This document shows positions 46,554 through 55,832 of a stretch of DNA of 64,000 nt, piece by piece (position 1 is the stretch's first letter; each line of letters opens with the position of its first letter). This DNA is from Ruminococcus flavefaciens (lineage in GTDB: Bacteria > Bacillota > Clostridia > Oscillospirales > Ruminococcaceae). The DNA lies in contig JAMPIL010000003.1 of assembly GCA_023662725.1 (NCBI GenBank), positions 47,615 to 111,614 of the forward strand, given 5' to 3'. Made by a program: the position numbers and the translations under genes. The notes beneath the pieces are model-generated. The model made no database searches and was not told where the DNA came from. It saw nothing but the letters and a program-made list of their open reading frames with translations.

Positions 46554-47468
46554 ATGAACTATAAACCCGAAGGCTCATTATTCAAAACAGATTTGAATTT
46601 GAAATTGATCTCATCTATTGAAGGACTTACAGAAGCAATGAACAAAGAAATTATTCTCGAAGCAAGAGTGTCCGTATGTGATAATTCTCATAATCTTATA
46701 GTAGATCTTCCCTGTGGAAAGGGTATAATTCCACGGGAAGAGGGCGCAATAGGTATCGCTGAGGGAAAAACCCGTGATATAGCTCTTATATCACGGGTAA
46801 ACAAACCGGTCTGCTTTATAGTCAAAGAGATACAAGAAAATTCCGGAGACATAACTGCTGTTCTTTCGAGAAAAGAGGTTCAGAAAAAATGTATGGACGA
46901 ATACATCAGCAAGCTTGCATCCGGAGACATTATTGAAGCAAGAGTTACTCATCTTGAACAATTCGGATGTTTTGTAGATATAGGCTGCGGAATTCCATCT
47001 CTTATCCCTATCGACGCTATTTCAGTTTCGAGAATTTCTCATCCCTCAGACCGTTTCTCTACAGGTCAGTACATAAAAGCCGTTGTAAAATCAAACGACG
47101 GTTCTCGTATCTGCCTTACTCACAAAGAACTCCTCGGAACTTGGGAAGAGAACGCTTCACTTTTCTCATCGGGAGAAACGGTATCCGGAATAGTCCGTTC
47201 CATCGAAGATTACGGCATATTTGTGGAACTTGCGCCTAATCTTGCAGGTCTTGCCGAGCCGAAAGAAAATATTCATGCCGGACAGAGCGTCAGCGTTTAC
47301 ATCAAAGCTCTTATTCCGGAAAAAATGAAAATCAAACTCATCATCGTAGATACATGCGAGGATATTTCTCCCATTAAAGATATGAAATATTTTTTGAGCG
47401 AAAGTCATATCGAAACTTGGAATTACGCTTCCGAAGCGTCGGGGAAAACAATAACGTCTGTTTTCTAA
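46554..47468 (+). CDS. S1 RNA-binding-domain protein
   Basis: A 304 aa protein with two S1-like OB folds: GDIIEARVTHLEQFGCFVDIG (in part) and GETVSGIVRSIEDYGIFVELAP. The N-terminal 100 residues may be a third, degenerate S1 fold (IILEARVSVCDNSHNLIVDLP in part, then GIIPREE). Such proteins bind RNA and resemble a shortened ribosomal S1. The start is the ATG at 46554, preceded by GGAGG at 46542-46546; a longer in-frame ORF start at 46479 has no support. It ends at a bidirectional terminator. Confidence 0.88.
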   Translation: MNYKPEGSLFKTDLNLKLISSIEGLTEAMNKEIILEARVSVCDNSHNLIVDLPCGKGIIPREEGAIGIAEGKTRDIALISRVNKPVCFIVKEIQENSGDITAVLSRKEVQKKCMDEYISKLASGDIIEARVTHLEQFGCFVDIGCGIPSLIPIDAISVSRISHPSDRFSTGQYIKAVVKSNDGSRICLTHKELLGTWEENASLFSSGETVSGIVRSIEDYGIFVELAPNLAGLAEPKENIHAGQSVSVYIKALIPEKMKIKLIIVDTCEDISPIKDMKYFLSESHIETWNYASEASGKTITSVF

Positions 47469-47474
47469 AAACAA

Positions 47475-47506
47475 GAGCTGTTGTACAGTATAACGTACAA
47501 CAGCTC
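47475..47506. terminator. Bidirectional terminator between the S1 gene and pfkA
   Basis: A perfect 12 bp stem GAGCTGTTGTAC (47475-47486) with its complement (47495-47506). ACTTTTTT follows on the plus strand and TTGTTTTT on the minus strand. Confidence 0.9.
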
Positions 47507-47515
47507 ACTTTTTTA

Positions 47516-48478
47516 TTAGAATGCGATCTGCTCTGCCATATGATGAAGCTTTTCATCATAGCTCTTCTGCATAGAAAGAGCTTCCTGAATATCATAATCA
47601 ACGATCTCGCTGTTTTTGATACCAACAACACGGTTACCGATACCCTGTTCGAGAAGCTCAACAGCGTAATAACCCATTCTTGTAGCCTCAACTCTGTCTC
47701 TTAATGTAGGAGAGCCGCCTCTCTGAACGTGTCCGAGAATAGTTGCTCTTGTTTCAACATGAGTTTTTTCCTGAAGAACCTTAGCGATCTCGTCAGCATG
47801 ACCAATACCCTCGGCAACGACAACAACAAAGTTCTGCTTGCCCTTAGCTTTCTTTTCGAGCATTGTTTTTGCAATAGCATCAAGATCATAAGGAATTTCT
47901 TTTGTGATAATATCTGTTGCACCGCAGGCAATACCTGTATTAACGGCGATGTGACCTGCATTTCTTCCCATAACTTCAACAACAGAACATCTGTCGTGTG
48001 ACTGAGAAGTATCACGAAGCTTATCAACAAGCTCCATAGCTGTATTCATTGCTGTATCAAAACCGATCGTATAATCAGTACAAGCAATATCGTTATCAAT
48101 AGTTCCGGGAAGACCGATACAAAGAACGCCCTTTGCGGAGAGATCGGCAGCTCCTCTGAAAGAACCGTCTCCTCCGATTACAACAAGACCTTCGATGCCA
48201 AGCTCTTCGCACTTAGCTCTTGCCTTTTCAACGCCCTCTTCCGTTCTGAATTCAGGACATCTTGCTGTGCAGAGAACAGTTCCGCCTCTATGGATAATAT
48301 CAGAAACGCTTCTTTCATCCATCGGGAAGATATCGCCTGTAATAAGTCCGACATAGCCTCTGCGAATGCCGTAAACTTCCATGCCCTTGCTGATAGCTGT
48401 TCTTACAACTGCTCTTACAGCGGCATTCATTCCCGGTGCGTCGCCTCCGCTTGTTAAAACACCGATTTTCTTAATCAT
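47516..48478 (-). CDS. pfkA: 6-phosphofructokinase
   Basis: A 320 aa ATP-dependent phosphofructokinase of glycolysis, with the typical bacterial length. TSGGDAPGMNAA (residues 9-20) is the ATP site; GGDGSFRGA and the catalytic PGTIDNDIACTDYTIGFDTA region (in part) are present. The start is the ATG at 48478, with GGAG 7 nt upstream; the upstream in-frame ATG adds nine atypical residues. It has its own promoter although it lies downstream of dnaE. Confidence 0.97.
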   Translation of the reverse strand: MIKKIGVLTSGGDAPGMNAAVRAVVRTAISKGMEVYGIRRGYVGLITGDIFPMDERSVSDIIHRGGTVLCTARCPEFRTEEGVEKARAKCEELGIEGLVVIGGDGSFRGAADLSAKGVLCIGLPGTIDNDIACTDYTIGFDTAMNTAMELVDKLRDTSQSHDRCSVVEVMGRNAGHIAVNTGIACGATDIITKEIPYDLDAIAKTMLEKKAKGKQNFVVVVAEGIGHADEIAKVLQEKTHVETRATILGHVQRGGSPTLRDRVEATRMGYYAVELLEQGIGNRVVGIKNSEIVDYDIQEALSMQKSYDEKLHHMAEQIAF

Positions 48479-48570
48479 ACATATTCTCCATTCTGCTTTT
48501 GGCATATATTAGAACCTGAAGTTCTCATTTACGGCTAAATACATACCGTAAGATAATTCCATACACTTAT

Positions 48571-48599
48571 ATTTTACTACTTTGTGCAGATATTGTCAA
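48571..48599 (-). promoter_or_regulatory. Promoter of pfkA
   Basis: Perfect TTGACA (48594-48599), 17 bp, TAAAAT (48571-48576). The transcript leader (48479-48564) contains TTACGG/CCGTAA and GAGAAC/GGTTCT stem-loops. Confidence 0.78.
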
Positions 48600-48635
48600 G
48601 GGGTTTAAAAGATTTTTAAATCAAATTATGAATAT

Positions 48636-51600
48636 TCATCTTATAAGCCCTACTGACGCTGCTCCGAACATATCTGAAAGCTCGTTGAAACTTTCGTGGG
48701 ATATATCAATACTAAGACGTTTTTTCGGCATAAGGGTCTTTTTAAGATCTGTAAAATAGAAACAAACCGGAACCGAACCATGAAATCGGCTGCAAAGATC
48801 TATCAATTCCGAGGTAGCCGCCGCTTTTTCAGAACTTATTTTTATACAAAGCTTCATATTGCCGATAAGACGTTCGAATTCACTTTCTTCCGCAATGGAA
48901 CTGCAAATTATGGTAATGCTTTCATCCTTAACGGATATTTTTCCGGTTATGAGAAGAATATTATCCTCTGTCAGTCTTGCGGAAGTTACAGAATACAGAT
49001 CAGGAAAAACAACGGATTCAATCTCTCCTGTTTCATCCGCCAACGATAAAAAGCACATCTTATCGTTTTTCTTTGTTACGTGATTTTTCTTGCTTTGTAC
49101 ACTGCATAGAAGCTTTACCGTATCGCCGTCCTTCAAGCCGGAATTTTCTGAAACTACGCTGCTCACGCTTCTTGTATGCATAAGGGAAGCGATATATGCG
49201 TACTCCGAAAGCGGACTTCCGCTTAAATACATTCCTGCCGCTTCCTTTTCCATTGCAAGAAGTTTTTTTGAATTGTAATCAGGCATATATGGGATTTTAA
49301 TATTCATGTCCTGCGTCTGATCGGATTCAAGAAAATTGAGCTGTCCATCTATAACGTCTCTTGAACCGCTTACGACTTTTTCAAGAATCATTTCATAATG
49401 ATCGAGCATCTGTCTGCGGTTAAGTCCAAGGCCGTCGAAAGCTCCTGCTTTTATAAGATTTTCCAGAGCCTTTTTATTCAGATCACGTCCCTCAAGTCTT
49501 TCACAAAAATCCTGCAAACTCCTGAAGCTTCCATGCATAAGCCTGTCCGCAATTATCCTGTCCGCAAGACCGCTTCCGGCATTTTTGATTGCAAGAAGTC
49601 CGAAATACATCTTATTGCCGCTATATGTGAAACCTTTCATGCTCTTATTTATATCCGGACGCATAATTTCTATGCCTCCTGCACGACATGAATTGATATA
49701 TTCCGCAAGCTTTCCTGCGCTGGACATAACACTCGACATGAGAGCTGCCATATAAATTCCCTTATAGTGATATTTAAGATAAGCAGTCTGATATGCAAGA
49801 TACGCATAAGCGGCAGCGTGGGATTTATTGAACGCATACGATGCAAAACTCACCATTTCGTCAAAAACGGAATTTGCGATATTTTCAGAAATTCCATTGT
49901 CCGCAGCTCCGCTTACAAAGCTTTCACGCTCTTTCAACATAACATCATGTTTTTTCTTAGCCATTGCTCTTCTGACAATATCCGCATGACCATATGAATA
50001 CCCCGCAAGACTGCGGCAGATCTCCATGACCTGCTCCTGATAAACCATTACGCCATAGGTGTCTTCAAGAATATTTTTCAGCAGCGGATGCTTGTAAACG
50101 ACCTTTTCAGGATGTTTCTTATTTTCGATATAGATCGGTATCGACTTCATCGGTCCGGGACGGTAAAGCGAAAGTATCACTATTAAATCTTCAAGTCTTT
50201 CCGGAGCAAGTTCGATCAGACGCTGAGTCATTCCATCGCTTTCAAACTGGAAAACTCCCGATGTATCGCCTGATGAAAGCATTGCATACACATCCGGATC
50301 GTCAACGGGTATTGAATTGATATCAAAATCCGGTTCTGTTCTTTTGATTTCATTTACAGCGTCACGAATTATAGTAAGATTTCTCAAACCGAGAAAGTCC
50401 ATTTTAAGAAGTCCGAGGGATTCAAGGACAGTCATTGTATACTGAGTAACAACAGTTTCATCATTCACCTGAAGAGGTACAATGTCACTGAGCGGAATGG
50501 CTGAAATCACCACTCCTGCCGCATGAGTTGAAGCGTGTCTGGGCATCCCCTCAAGCTGTCTTGCAAGATCGACAAGTCTTTTTACCGATCTGTCTGAACG
50601 ATAAAGCTGAGTAAGCTCCTCCGACTCTGAAAGAGCCTCGTCCAGCTTAGCTCTCGGATCGATCTGCTTTGCAACTTTATCACAAATCTGATAAGAAAGA
50701 CCCAAAACTCTTCCTACGTCACGAACCGCAGCCCTTGCTTTCAGGGTATCGAAAGCAATTATTTCAGAAACATATTCTTCCCCGTATTTACGAACAACGT
50801 AATCCTTAACACGCTGTCTGCCCTCAATACAGAAATCAATGTCGAAATCCGGCATACTAACACGTTCAGGATTAAGAAAACGCTCAAAAAGAAGATTGAA
50901 CTTTATAGGATCAATTCCCGTTATCCCGATGCAGTATGCGCAAAGACTTCCCGCACCCGAACCTCTTCCCGGTCCGACAGGAATATTATTTTCTCTCGCA
51001 TAACGGATAAAATCCCATACGATAAGAAAATAGTCCGTATATCCCATCTGAGTAATTACTGAAAGCTCATACTCCATACGACTGATAACTTCGTGGGACG
51101 GCTCTGCTCCGTATTTTTCGTACATACCTCTGCGGCAAAGCTCCTTGAAATACATATTATTATCGGTTATGCCGCTTATAGTAAACTTTGGCAGCTTTAT
51201 ATTGCCGAATTCAAATTCAACATTACATCTTTCCGCTATCAAGGAAGTATTGCTTACGGCTTCTTCGTGTCCTTTGAAAAGAGCTGACATCTCATCTGCT
51301 GATTTCAGATAAAATTCATTTGTTTCAAAGCTCATTCCATTCGGCTCTTCAAGAGTTTTTCCGGTTTGGATACAAAGCAGAACATTCTGCATTTCCGAAT
51401 CGCTTTTGCTTATATAATGACAGTCATTTGAAGCTGCAAGAGGTATTCCAGTTTCAGCAGAAAGACGGTAAAGAAGCGGCAAAACTTTAAGTTCCTGCTG
51501 AATTCCATGATTCTGAACCTCGATAAAAAAGTTATCCTTACCAAAAATTTCACGGTATTCAAGAGCGACCGATTTCGCTCCCTCATAATTTCCCATTGAA

Positions 51601-52046
51601 ATAAGACGTGGGATCTCTCCGGCAAGACAAGCCGACATACATATAAGTCCGCCGTGATATTTTTTCAGGAGATCTTTATCGACTCTCGGCTTATTATAGA
51701 ATCCTTTAACGCTTGCTATCGAAACAAGTTTTACAAGATTGCGATAACCCTCGTTGTTCTCACAGAGAAGAATCAGATGATACGGCGATGAATCAATCTT
51801 CGGTTCTTTATCAAGATGAGTTCTCGGAGCAACATAAACTTCGCAGCCGATTATTGGTTTTATACCGGATTTTTTCGCTTCATTCCAGAATTCCACAGCT
51901 CCGTACATATTTCCGTGATCTGTTATTGCTGCCGCAGTTTGCCCCAATTCCTTTACACGTTTAAACAGCTCACCTATCCTGCAAGCTCCGTCGAGAAGGC
52001 TGTATTCGGTGTGAATATGAAGATTTACAAATTCATCATTTCTCAT
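48636..52046 (-). CDS. dnaE: DNA polymerase III alpha subunit DnaE
   Basis: A 1136 aa replicative polymerase. The N-terminal PHP domain starts with LHIHTEYSLLDGA (His10, His12). The polymerase catalytic aspartates are in MPDFDIDF near residue 398. The finger, beta-binding and OB-fold regions follow (LLCSVQSKKNHVTKKNDKM in part). The start is the ATG at 52046, with GGAGG at 52055-52059. It overlaps the whiA stop by 11 bp, so translation should be coupled. The long-range order hprK-murB-rapZ-whiA-dnaE-pfkA is typical of Clostridia. Confidence 0.97.
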   Translation of the reverse strand: MRNDEFVNLHIHTEYSLLDGACRIGELFKRVKELGQTAAAITDHGNMYGAVEFWNEAKKSGIKPIIGCEVYVAPRTHLDKEPKIDSSPYHLILLCENNEGYRNLVKLVSIASVKGFYNKPRVDKDLLKKYHGGLICMSACLAGEIPRLISMGNYEGAKSVALEYREIFGKDNFFIEVQNHGIQQELKVLPLLYRLSAETGIPLAASNDCHYISKSDSEMQNVLLCIQTGKTLEEPNGMSFETNEFYLKSADEMSALFKGHEEAVSNTSLIAERCNVEFEFGNIKLPKFTISGITDNNMYFKELCRRGMYEKYGAEPSHEVISRMEYELSVITQMGYTDYFLIVWDFIRYARENNIPVGPGRGSGAGSLCAYCIGITGIDPIKFNLLFERFLNPERVSMPDFDIDFCIEGRQRVKDYVVRKYGEEYVSEIIAFDTLKARAAVRDVGRVLGLSYQICDKVAKQIDPRAKLDEALSESEELTQLYRSDRSVKRLVDLARQLEGMPRHASTHAAGVVISAIPLSDIVPLQVNDETVVTQYTMTVLESLGLLKMDFLGLRNLTIIRDAVNEIKRTEPDFDINSIPVDDPDVYAMLSSGDTSGVFQFESDGMTQRLIELAPERLEDLIVILSLYRPGPMKSIPIYIENKKHPEKVVYKHPLLKNILEDTYGVMVYQEQVMEICRSLAGYSYGHADIVRRAMAKKKHDVMLKERESFVSGAADNGISENIANSVFDEMVSFASYAFNKSHAAAYAYLAYQTAYLKYHYKGIYMAALMSSVMSSAGKLAEYINSCRAGGIEIMRPDINKSMKGFTYSGNKMYFGLLAIKNAGSGLADRIIADRLMHGSFRSLQDFCERLEGRDLNKKALENLIKAGAFDGLGLNRRQMLDHYEMILEKVVSGSRDVIDGQLNFLESDQTQDMNIKIPYMPDYNSKKLLAMEKEAAGMYLSGSPLSEYAYIASLMHTRSVSSVVSENSGLKDGDTVKLLCSVQSKKNHVTKKNDKMCFLSLADETGEIESVVFPDLYSVTSARLTEDNILLITGKISVKDESITIICSSIAEESEFERLIGNMKLCIKISSEKAAATSELIDLCSRFHGSVPVCFYFTDLKKTLMPKKRLSIDISHESFNELSDMFGAASVGLIR

Positions 52047-52953
52047 TGTCAACACCTCCTGCACGAATCTCATCGGCAATTGCAGCAATTTTTTTAAAGC
52101 GGTGGTTCACTCCTGAACGGCTCAACGGAACAGAAAGACTCTCGCCGATCTCCTGTAGGCTCATGTCGATATTTTCAAGACGAAGCTCTGCGATCTCACG
52201 AAGCTCATCTGACAAGCTTTCAAGTCCGTTTGTTTGTGAAATAAGCTTTATATCGTCGATCTGCTTCATTGCTGCTTTAACCACCTTATCAATGTTTGCG
52301 GCATCGCAGTTTGCAATTCTATTCGCCTTATTGCGAACATCCTTATATATTTTCACATTCATAAGCTCCAGCGTACACTGCTGAGCTCCGATAAAAGTAA
52401 GCGTATCTTCAATAGATTCGCTTCCCTTGATATAAACGATATACTGCCCCCTTCTTACGACAGTCTTGGCAGTCACTCCGATATCCCTGAGAAGCATCGC
52501 AAGCTCATTTGCGAGTTGTTCTTCCGGAACCGTAAATTCAAGGTGATATTCCTTTGAAGGATCATTGACGCTTCCGCAGGCAATAAAAATTCCTGCTGTA
52601 AAAACTCCGAGACTATTGGTTGCAATAATCTCGGAATTAATGATTCTTTCGGAAGTTTCAAGCTTATATTTTCTGAAAATATCCCCGATAACCGAAACAT
52701 TTTCAATATCAAATCTGTAAAGAATCGTACCGTTTCTTCTTAAATTTTCACAACACTCCGGTTCAATATGAAAAACGCTTTTAAAAAGTCCGCTGAAAAT
52801 TTCCGCAGACGTCTTGCTTTCAGTCTGAAAGCAGATTTTCTCTTCAGAAAGTGTCTTGCTGAAAAGCAAAATTCCATAGAGGCAGGCAAAACGTTTATCT
52901 TTATCATTTACGGACGAACGGATTTCATTTTTAACATCATTTGAGAAAGATAT
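52036..52953 (-). CDS. whiA: WhiA DNA-binding protein with an apparent ATA start
   Basis: A WhiA homologue (sporulation/cell-division regulator in actinomycetes, conserved in Firmicutes) with an N-terminal LAGLIDADG-like domain and a C-terminal helix-turn-helix (MSLQEIGESLSVPLSRSGV). The first in-frame ATG/GTG/TTG is a TTG at 52869, giving only 277 aa and removing the family's N-terminus. Upstream the same frame reads SFSNDVKNEI, the expected WhiA beginning, directly after an ATA codon at 52951-52953. AGGAG lies 9 nt upstream of that ATA. From there the protein is 305 aa, the normal length. The start codon is therefore odd, or the base is wrong. Confidence 0.85.
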   Translation of the reverse strand: MSFSNDVKNEIRSSVNDKDKRFACLYGILLFSKTLSEEKICFQTESKTSAEIFSGLFKSVFHIEPECCENLRRNGTILYRFDIENVSVIGDIFRKYKLETSERIINSEIIATNSLGVFTAGIFIACGSVNDPSKEYHLEFTVPEEQLANELAMLLRDIGVTAKTVVRRGQYIVYIKGSESIEDTLTFIGAQQCTLELMNVKIYKDVRNKANRIANCDAANIDKVVKAAMKQIDDIKLISQTNGLESLSDELREIAELRLENIDMSLQEIGESLSVPLSRSGVNHRFKKIAAIADEIRAGGVDNEK

Positions 52954-52968
52954 ATAAATCCACTCCTA

Positions 52969-53841
52969 TCAGAACTTTTTATCCTTTGTAATATCACGAT
53001 GATATTTCTGAATTCTGTAATCTTTTTCTCCTAAGTGCTTAGCCATAAGCTCGGCAAAGGTAACTGAACGATGCTTTCCGCCTGTACATCCGAAAGCTAT
53101 AACAAGCTGACTTTTGCCCTCATGAACGTAAAGCGGAATCAGATAATCTATAAGGTCGATAAGCTTATCAAAAAGTTCCTGTGATTGAGAAAATCCCATA
53201 ACATAGTCCCTTACGCAGCTTTCGCATCCGGTATGGTTACGAAGATTTTCTATGTAATAGGGATTAGGCAGGCATCTTACGTCAAAAACGAGATCGCAGT
53301 CGGTTGAAACGCCGTATTTGAATCCGAACGACATGACCTTGATAAGAAGAGAGTCCGAGCTTTTTTCAAGGAATATATCCTTGATCTGCTCTTTTAGCTG
53401 AGAAGCCGTAAGAGAAGTAGTTTCTATGTAATAATCCGCAATTTCCCTGAGCTGAGAAAGCTGCTGCCATTCATAGGCGATCGCTTCGTGGATATTACCG
53501 CTGAATTTTTCCTGTAAGGGATGTTTGCGGCGTGTTTCCTTATATCTCATCATAAGAACATCATGGCTTGCTTCAATAAAAAGAACCTTTACATCAACAT
53601 CTTTATCGTCTTTAAGATGCTGCCATGAACGGAAAATCTCGGCAAACATATCGCCTGTTCTGATATCTACGGCTACGGCTACCTTTGTTATCTCGGTTTC
53701 CGACTGTCGGCAGAGATCAACGAATTTTGAAATAAGTTTCGGAGGAATATTGTCGATACAATAATATCCAATATCTTCCATAACGTCCATAACGCTTGAT
53801 TTTCCTGCGCCGGACATACCTGTTACAATTAAAAGCTGCAT
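52969..53841 (-). CDS. rapZ: RapZ/YvcJ nucleotide-binding protein
   Basis: A 290 aa P-loop protein that binds ATP and GTP; in enterobacteria RapZ is an RNase adaptor controlling GlmS, and Bacillus YvcJ is linked to competence. Walker A GMSGAGKS is at residues 8-15. The C-terminal domain has the family's FGCTGGKHRSV. The start is the ATG at 53841, with GGAG 6 nt upstream; the in-frame ATG at 53853 is less well placed. It lies between murB and whiA. The yvcK gene that often separates rapZ and whiA is absent here. Confidence 0.95.
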   Translation of the reverse strand: MQLLIVTGMSGAGKSSVMDVMEDIGYYCIDNIPPKLISKFVDLCRQSETEITKVAVAVDIRTGDMFAEIFRSWQHLKDDKDVDVKVLFIEASHDVLMMRYKETRRKHPLQEKFSGNIHEAIAYEWQQLSQLREIADYYIETTSLTASQLKEQIKDIFLEKSSDSLLIKVMSFGFKYGVSTDCDLVFDVRCLPNPYYIENLRNHTGCESCVRDYVMGFSQSQELFDKLIDLIDYLIPLYVHEGKSQLVIAFGCTGGKHRSVTFAELMAKHLGEKDYRIQKYHRDITKDKKF

Positions 53842-53876
53842 AAATGTCTCCATTCCCTATGATTTCAAACAAAATC

Positions 53877-54782
53877 CTAACGTAGTATTATCGGTTCAAG
53901 TTCAAGTGTGTAACCTGTTTTTTCTTTTACGATTTCTGTGACTTTTGAACACAGCTCAAGAACATCCGCACAGGTCGCATAGCCCTTGTTTACCACAAAT
54001 CCGCCGTGTTTTTCACTTACCATAGCTCCGCCGCAGGTCATTCCCTTCAAACCGCACTGATCTATGAGCAAAGAAGCATAGCTCCCCTCCGGCCGTTTGA
54101 AAGTGCTTCCTGCACTCGGATATTCAAGCGGCTGTTTAGAGCTTCTTTTAGCCATACATTCGTTCATAGCATTCTTAATCTCCTCGGAATTTCCTTCGTA
54201 AAGCTCCATTGTCACAGAAAGTATCACAAATGAAGAATCCGAAAAAATGCTGTGACGATATGAAAGCTGCATATCCTTGTTTGTTATAGTACGGATATTG
54301 CAGTCGCTGTCGAGATATTCAGCCGAAACGACAATGTCTTTCATTTCGCTGCCGTATGCTCCGGCATTCATATAAAGCGCTCCGCCGACTGTTCCGGGAA
54401 TACCGAAAAGGTTCTCCATTCCGCTTAAAGAGGCCTGCTGCGCATGAACGCAGGCTGAAGCAAGAAGCGCTCCTGCTTCACACCGGATAGTATTCCCCTC
54501 CTGCTTTATATCGGCAAAATCTCCTCCGAACAACAGGATAACTCCATCGAATCCTTCATCAGCAGCTATAATATTGCTTCCCCTTCCGATGATGCCGTAA
54601 CGGACATCGTTCTGCTTCATATATTTTATCAGTTCAACCGCGGAATTTGCAGAATTGACGCTTATAAGCGCTCTGCACGGACCGCCAAAACGAAAAGTGA
54701 TATATTCGCTTAACGAACATTCCGGAGTTATCCGGCATCCAAGCTGTTTGCACAGTTGAGTAAGTTCCTCTGTATTGATCAT
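53877..54782 (-). CDS. murB: UDP-N-acetylenolpyruvoylglucosamine reductase
   Basis: A 301 aa flavoenzyme that reduces UDP-GlcNAc-enolpyruvate to UDP-MurNAc for peptidoglycan synthesis. FAD-binding segments FRFGGPCRAL and GIIGRGSNII are clear. The catalytic Ser is in YPSAGSTFKRPEG, as in the YSAGSxF-type MurB, and a Glu lies near the C-terminus. It is in an operon between hprK and rapZ. Confidence 0.96.
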   Translation of the reverse strand: MINTEELTQLCKQLGCRITPECSLSEYITFRFGGPCRALISVNSANSAVELIKYMKQNDVRYGIIGRGSNIIAADEGFDGVILLFGGDFADIKQEGNTIRCEAGALLASACVHAQQASLSGMENLFGIPGTVGGALYMNAGAYGSEMKDIVVSAEYLDSDCNIRTITNKDMQLSYRHSIFSDSSFVILSVTMELYEGNSEEIKNAMNECMAKRSSKQPLEYPSAGSTFKRPEGSYASLLIDQCGLKGMTCGGAMVSEKHGGFVVNKGYATCADVLELCSKVTEIVKEKTGYTLELEPIILR

Positions 54783-54830
54783 TATGTCCCTCCAAAAGTT
54801 AATAATTAAATATGTAATTCAACTTCCGGA

Positions 54831-55790
54831 TCAAAACGCTTCATAATCACGGACAACTTCTTTTGCGTCAGACTCCATTCCAAGTCTGTTAAGAAGCTCC
54901 TGAGCAGCGTTGTAGCCCATTTTTTTCTGTCTGTTATTCATAGCGGCAACTTCAAGGATAACCGCAAGATTTCGTCCCGGCTTTACAGGGATAGTAAGCG
55001 ATGGAACTTTTACTCCAAGAAGAGATACAAATTCCGTATCAACACCCATTCTGTCGTAGATTTTCTCAGGATTCCACTGTTCAAGTTCTACGACAAGATC
55101 GAGTTTTTCGGTCATTTTAACAGCTCCGATACCAAAAAGGCGACGGGCATTTATAATTCCGATACCTCTTAATTCAAGGAAGTGCCGGATATTATCTGGC
55201 GAGCTTCCGACAAGACTTATATTCGACACTTTTCGTATCTCAACAGCGTCGTCGGCAACAAGACGATGACCTCTTTTAACAAGTTCGATAGCCGTTTCAC
55301 TTTTTCCGACTCCTGATTCTCCCGTTATGAAAACTCCCTCGCCGTAGATTTCGATAAGTACGCCATGACGTGTGATTCTCGGAGCCAACGTAAGATTGAG
55401 ATATGCGATAAGTCCGGACATAAAGTTAGAAGTACTTTCCTTGCTTCTTAAAAGCGGCACTTCATACTCCTTTGCAAGCTCAAGCATTTCAGCAAAATAC
55501 GGAAGTTCTCTTGTAATTATAAGAGCCGGTATCCTTTGTGAAAAAAGAAGCTGGAGTCTTTCTCTTCTTGTTTTTTCATCAATTGTTGAAAGATAAGCAA
55601 ATTCCATTTTACCTATGATCTGTATGCGTTCAGGATTAAAATATTCATAAAAACCCATAAGCTGCAAGCCCGGTCTGTTTACATCGTTTTCATCGATCAT
55701 AACATCGTTTGCATCTTTATGAATATAAATAACCTCAAGTTTAAACTCGTCTATTACTCTCTGAAGAGATACCTTAAAATTTTCAGCCAT
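54831..55790 (-). CDS. hprK: HPr kinase/phosphorylase
   Basis: A 319 aa bifunctional enzyme that phosphorylates Ser46 of HPr and removes the phosphate again, setting carbon catabolite control in Firmicutes. Walker A GESGVGKS is at residues 157-164; the catalytic His is in RHGVL (His142). The C-terminal signature RRLFGIGAVKM is also present. There are no signs of decay. The next gene downstream is murB. Confidence 0.96.
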   Translation of the reverse strand: MAENFKVSLQRVIDEFKLEVIYIHKDANDVMIDENDVNRPGLQLMGFYEYFNPERIQIIGKMEFAYLSTIDEKTRRERLQLLFSQRIPALIITRELPYFAEMLELAKEYEVPLLRSKESTSNFMSGLIAYLNLTLAPRITRHGVLIEIYGEGVFITGESGVGKSETAIELVKRGHRLVADDAVEIRKVSNISLVGSSPDNIRHFLELRGIGIINARRLFGIGAVKMTEKLDLVVELEQWNPEKIYDRMGVDTEFVSLLGVKVPSLTIPVKPGRNLAVILEVAAMNNRQKKMGYNAAQELLNRLGMESDAKEVVRDYEAF

Positions 55791-55832
55791 TTTTTTCTCC
55801 GTTCTCCGGCTTCGACCGGAATTTAAAATTAA

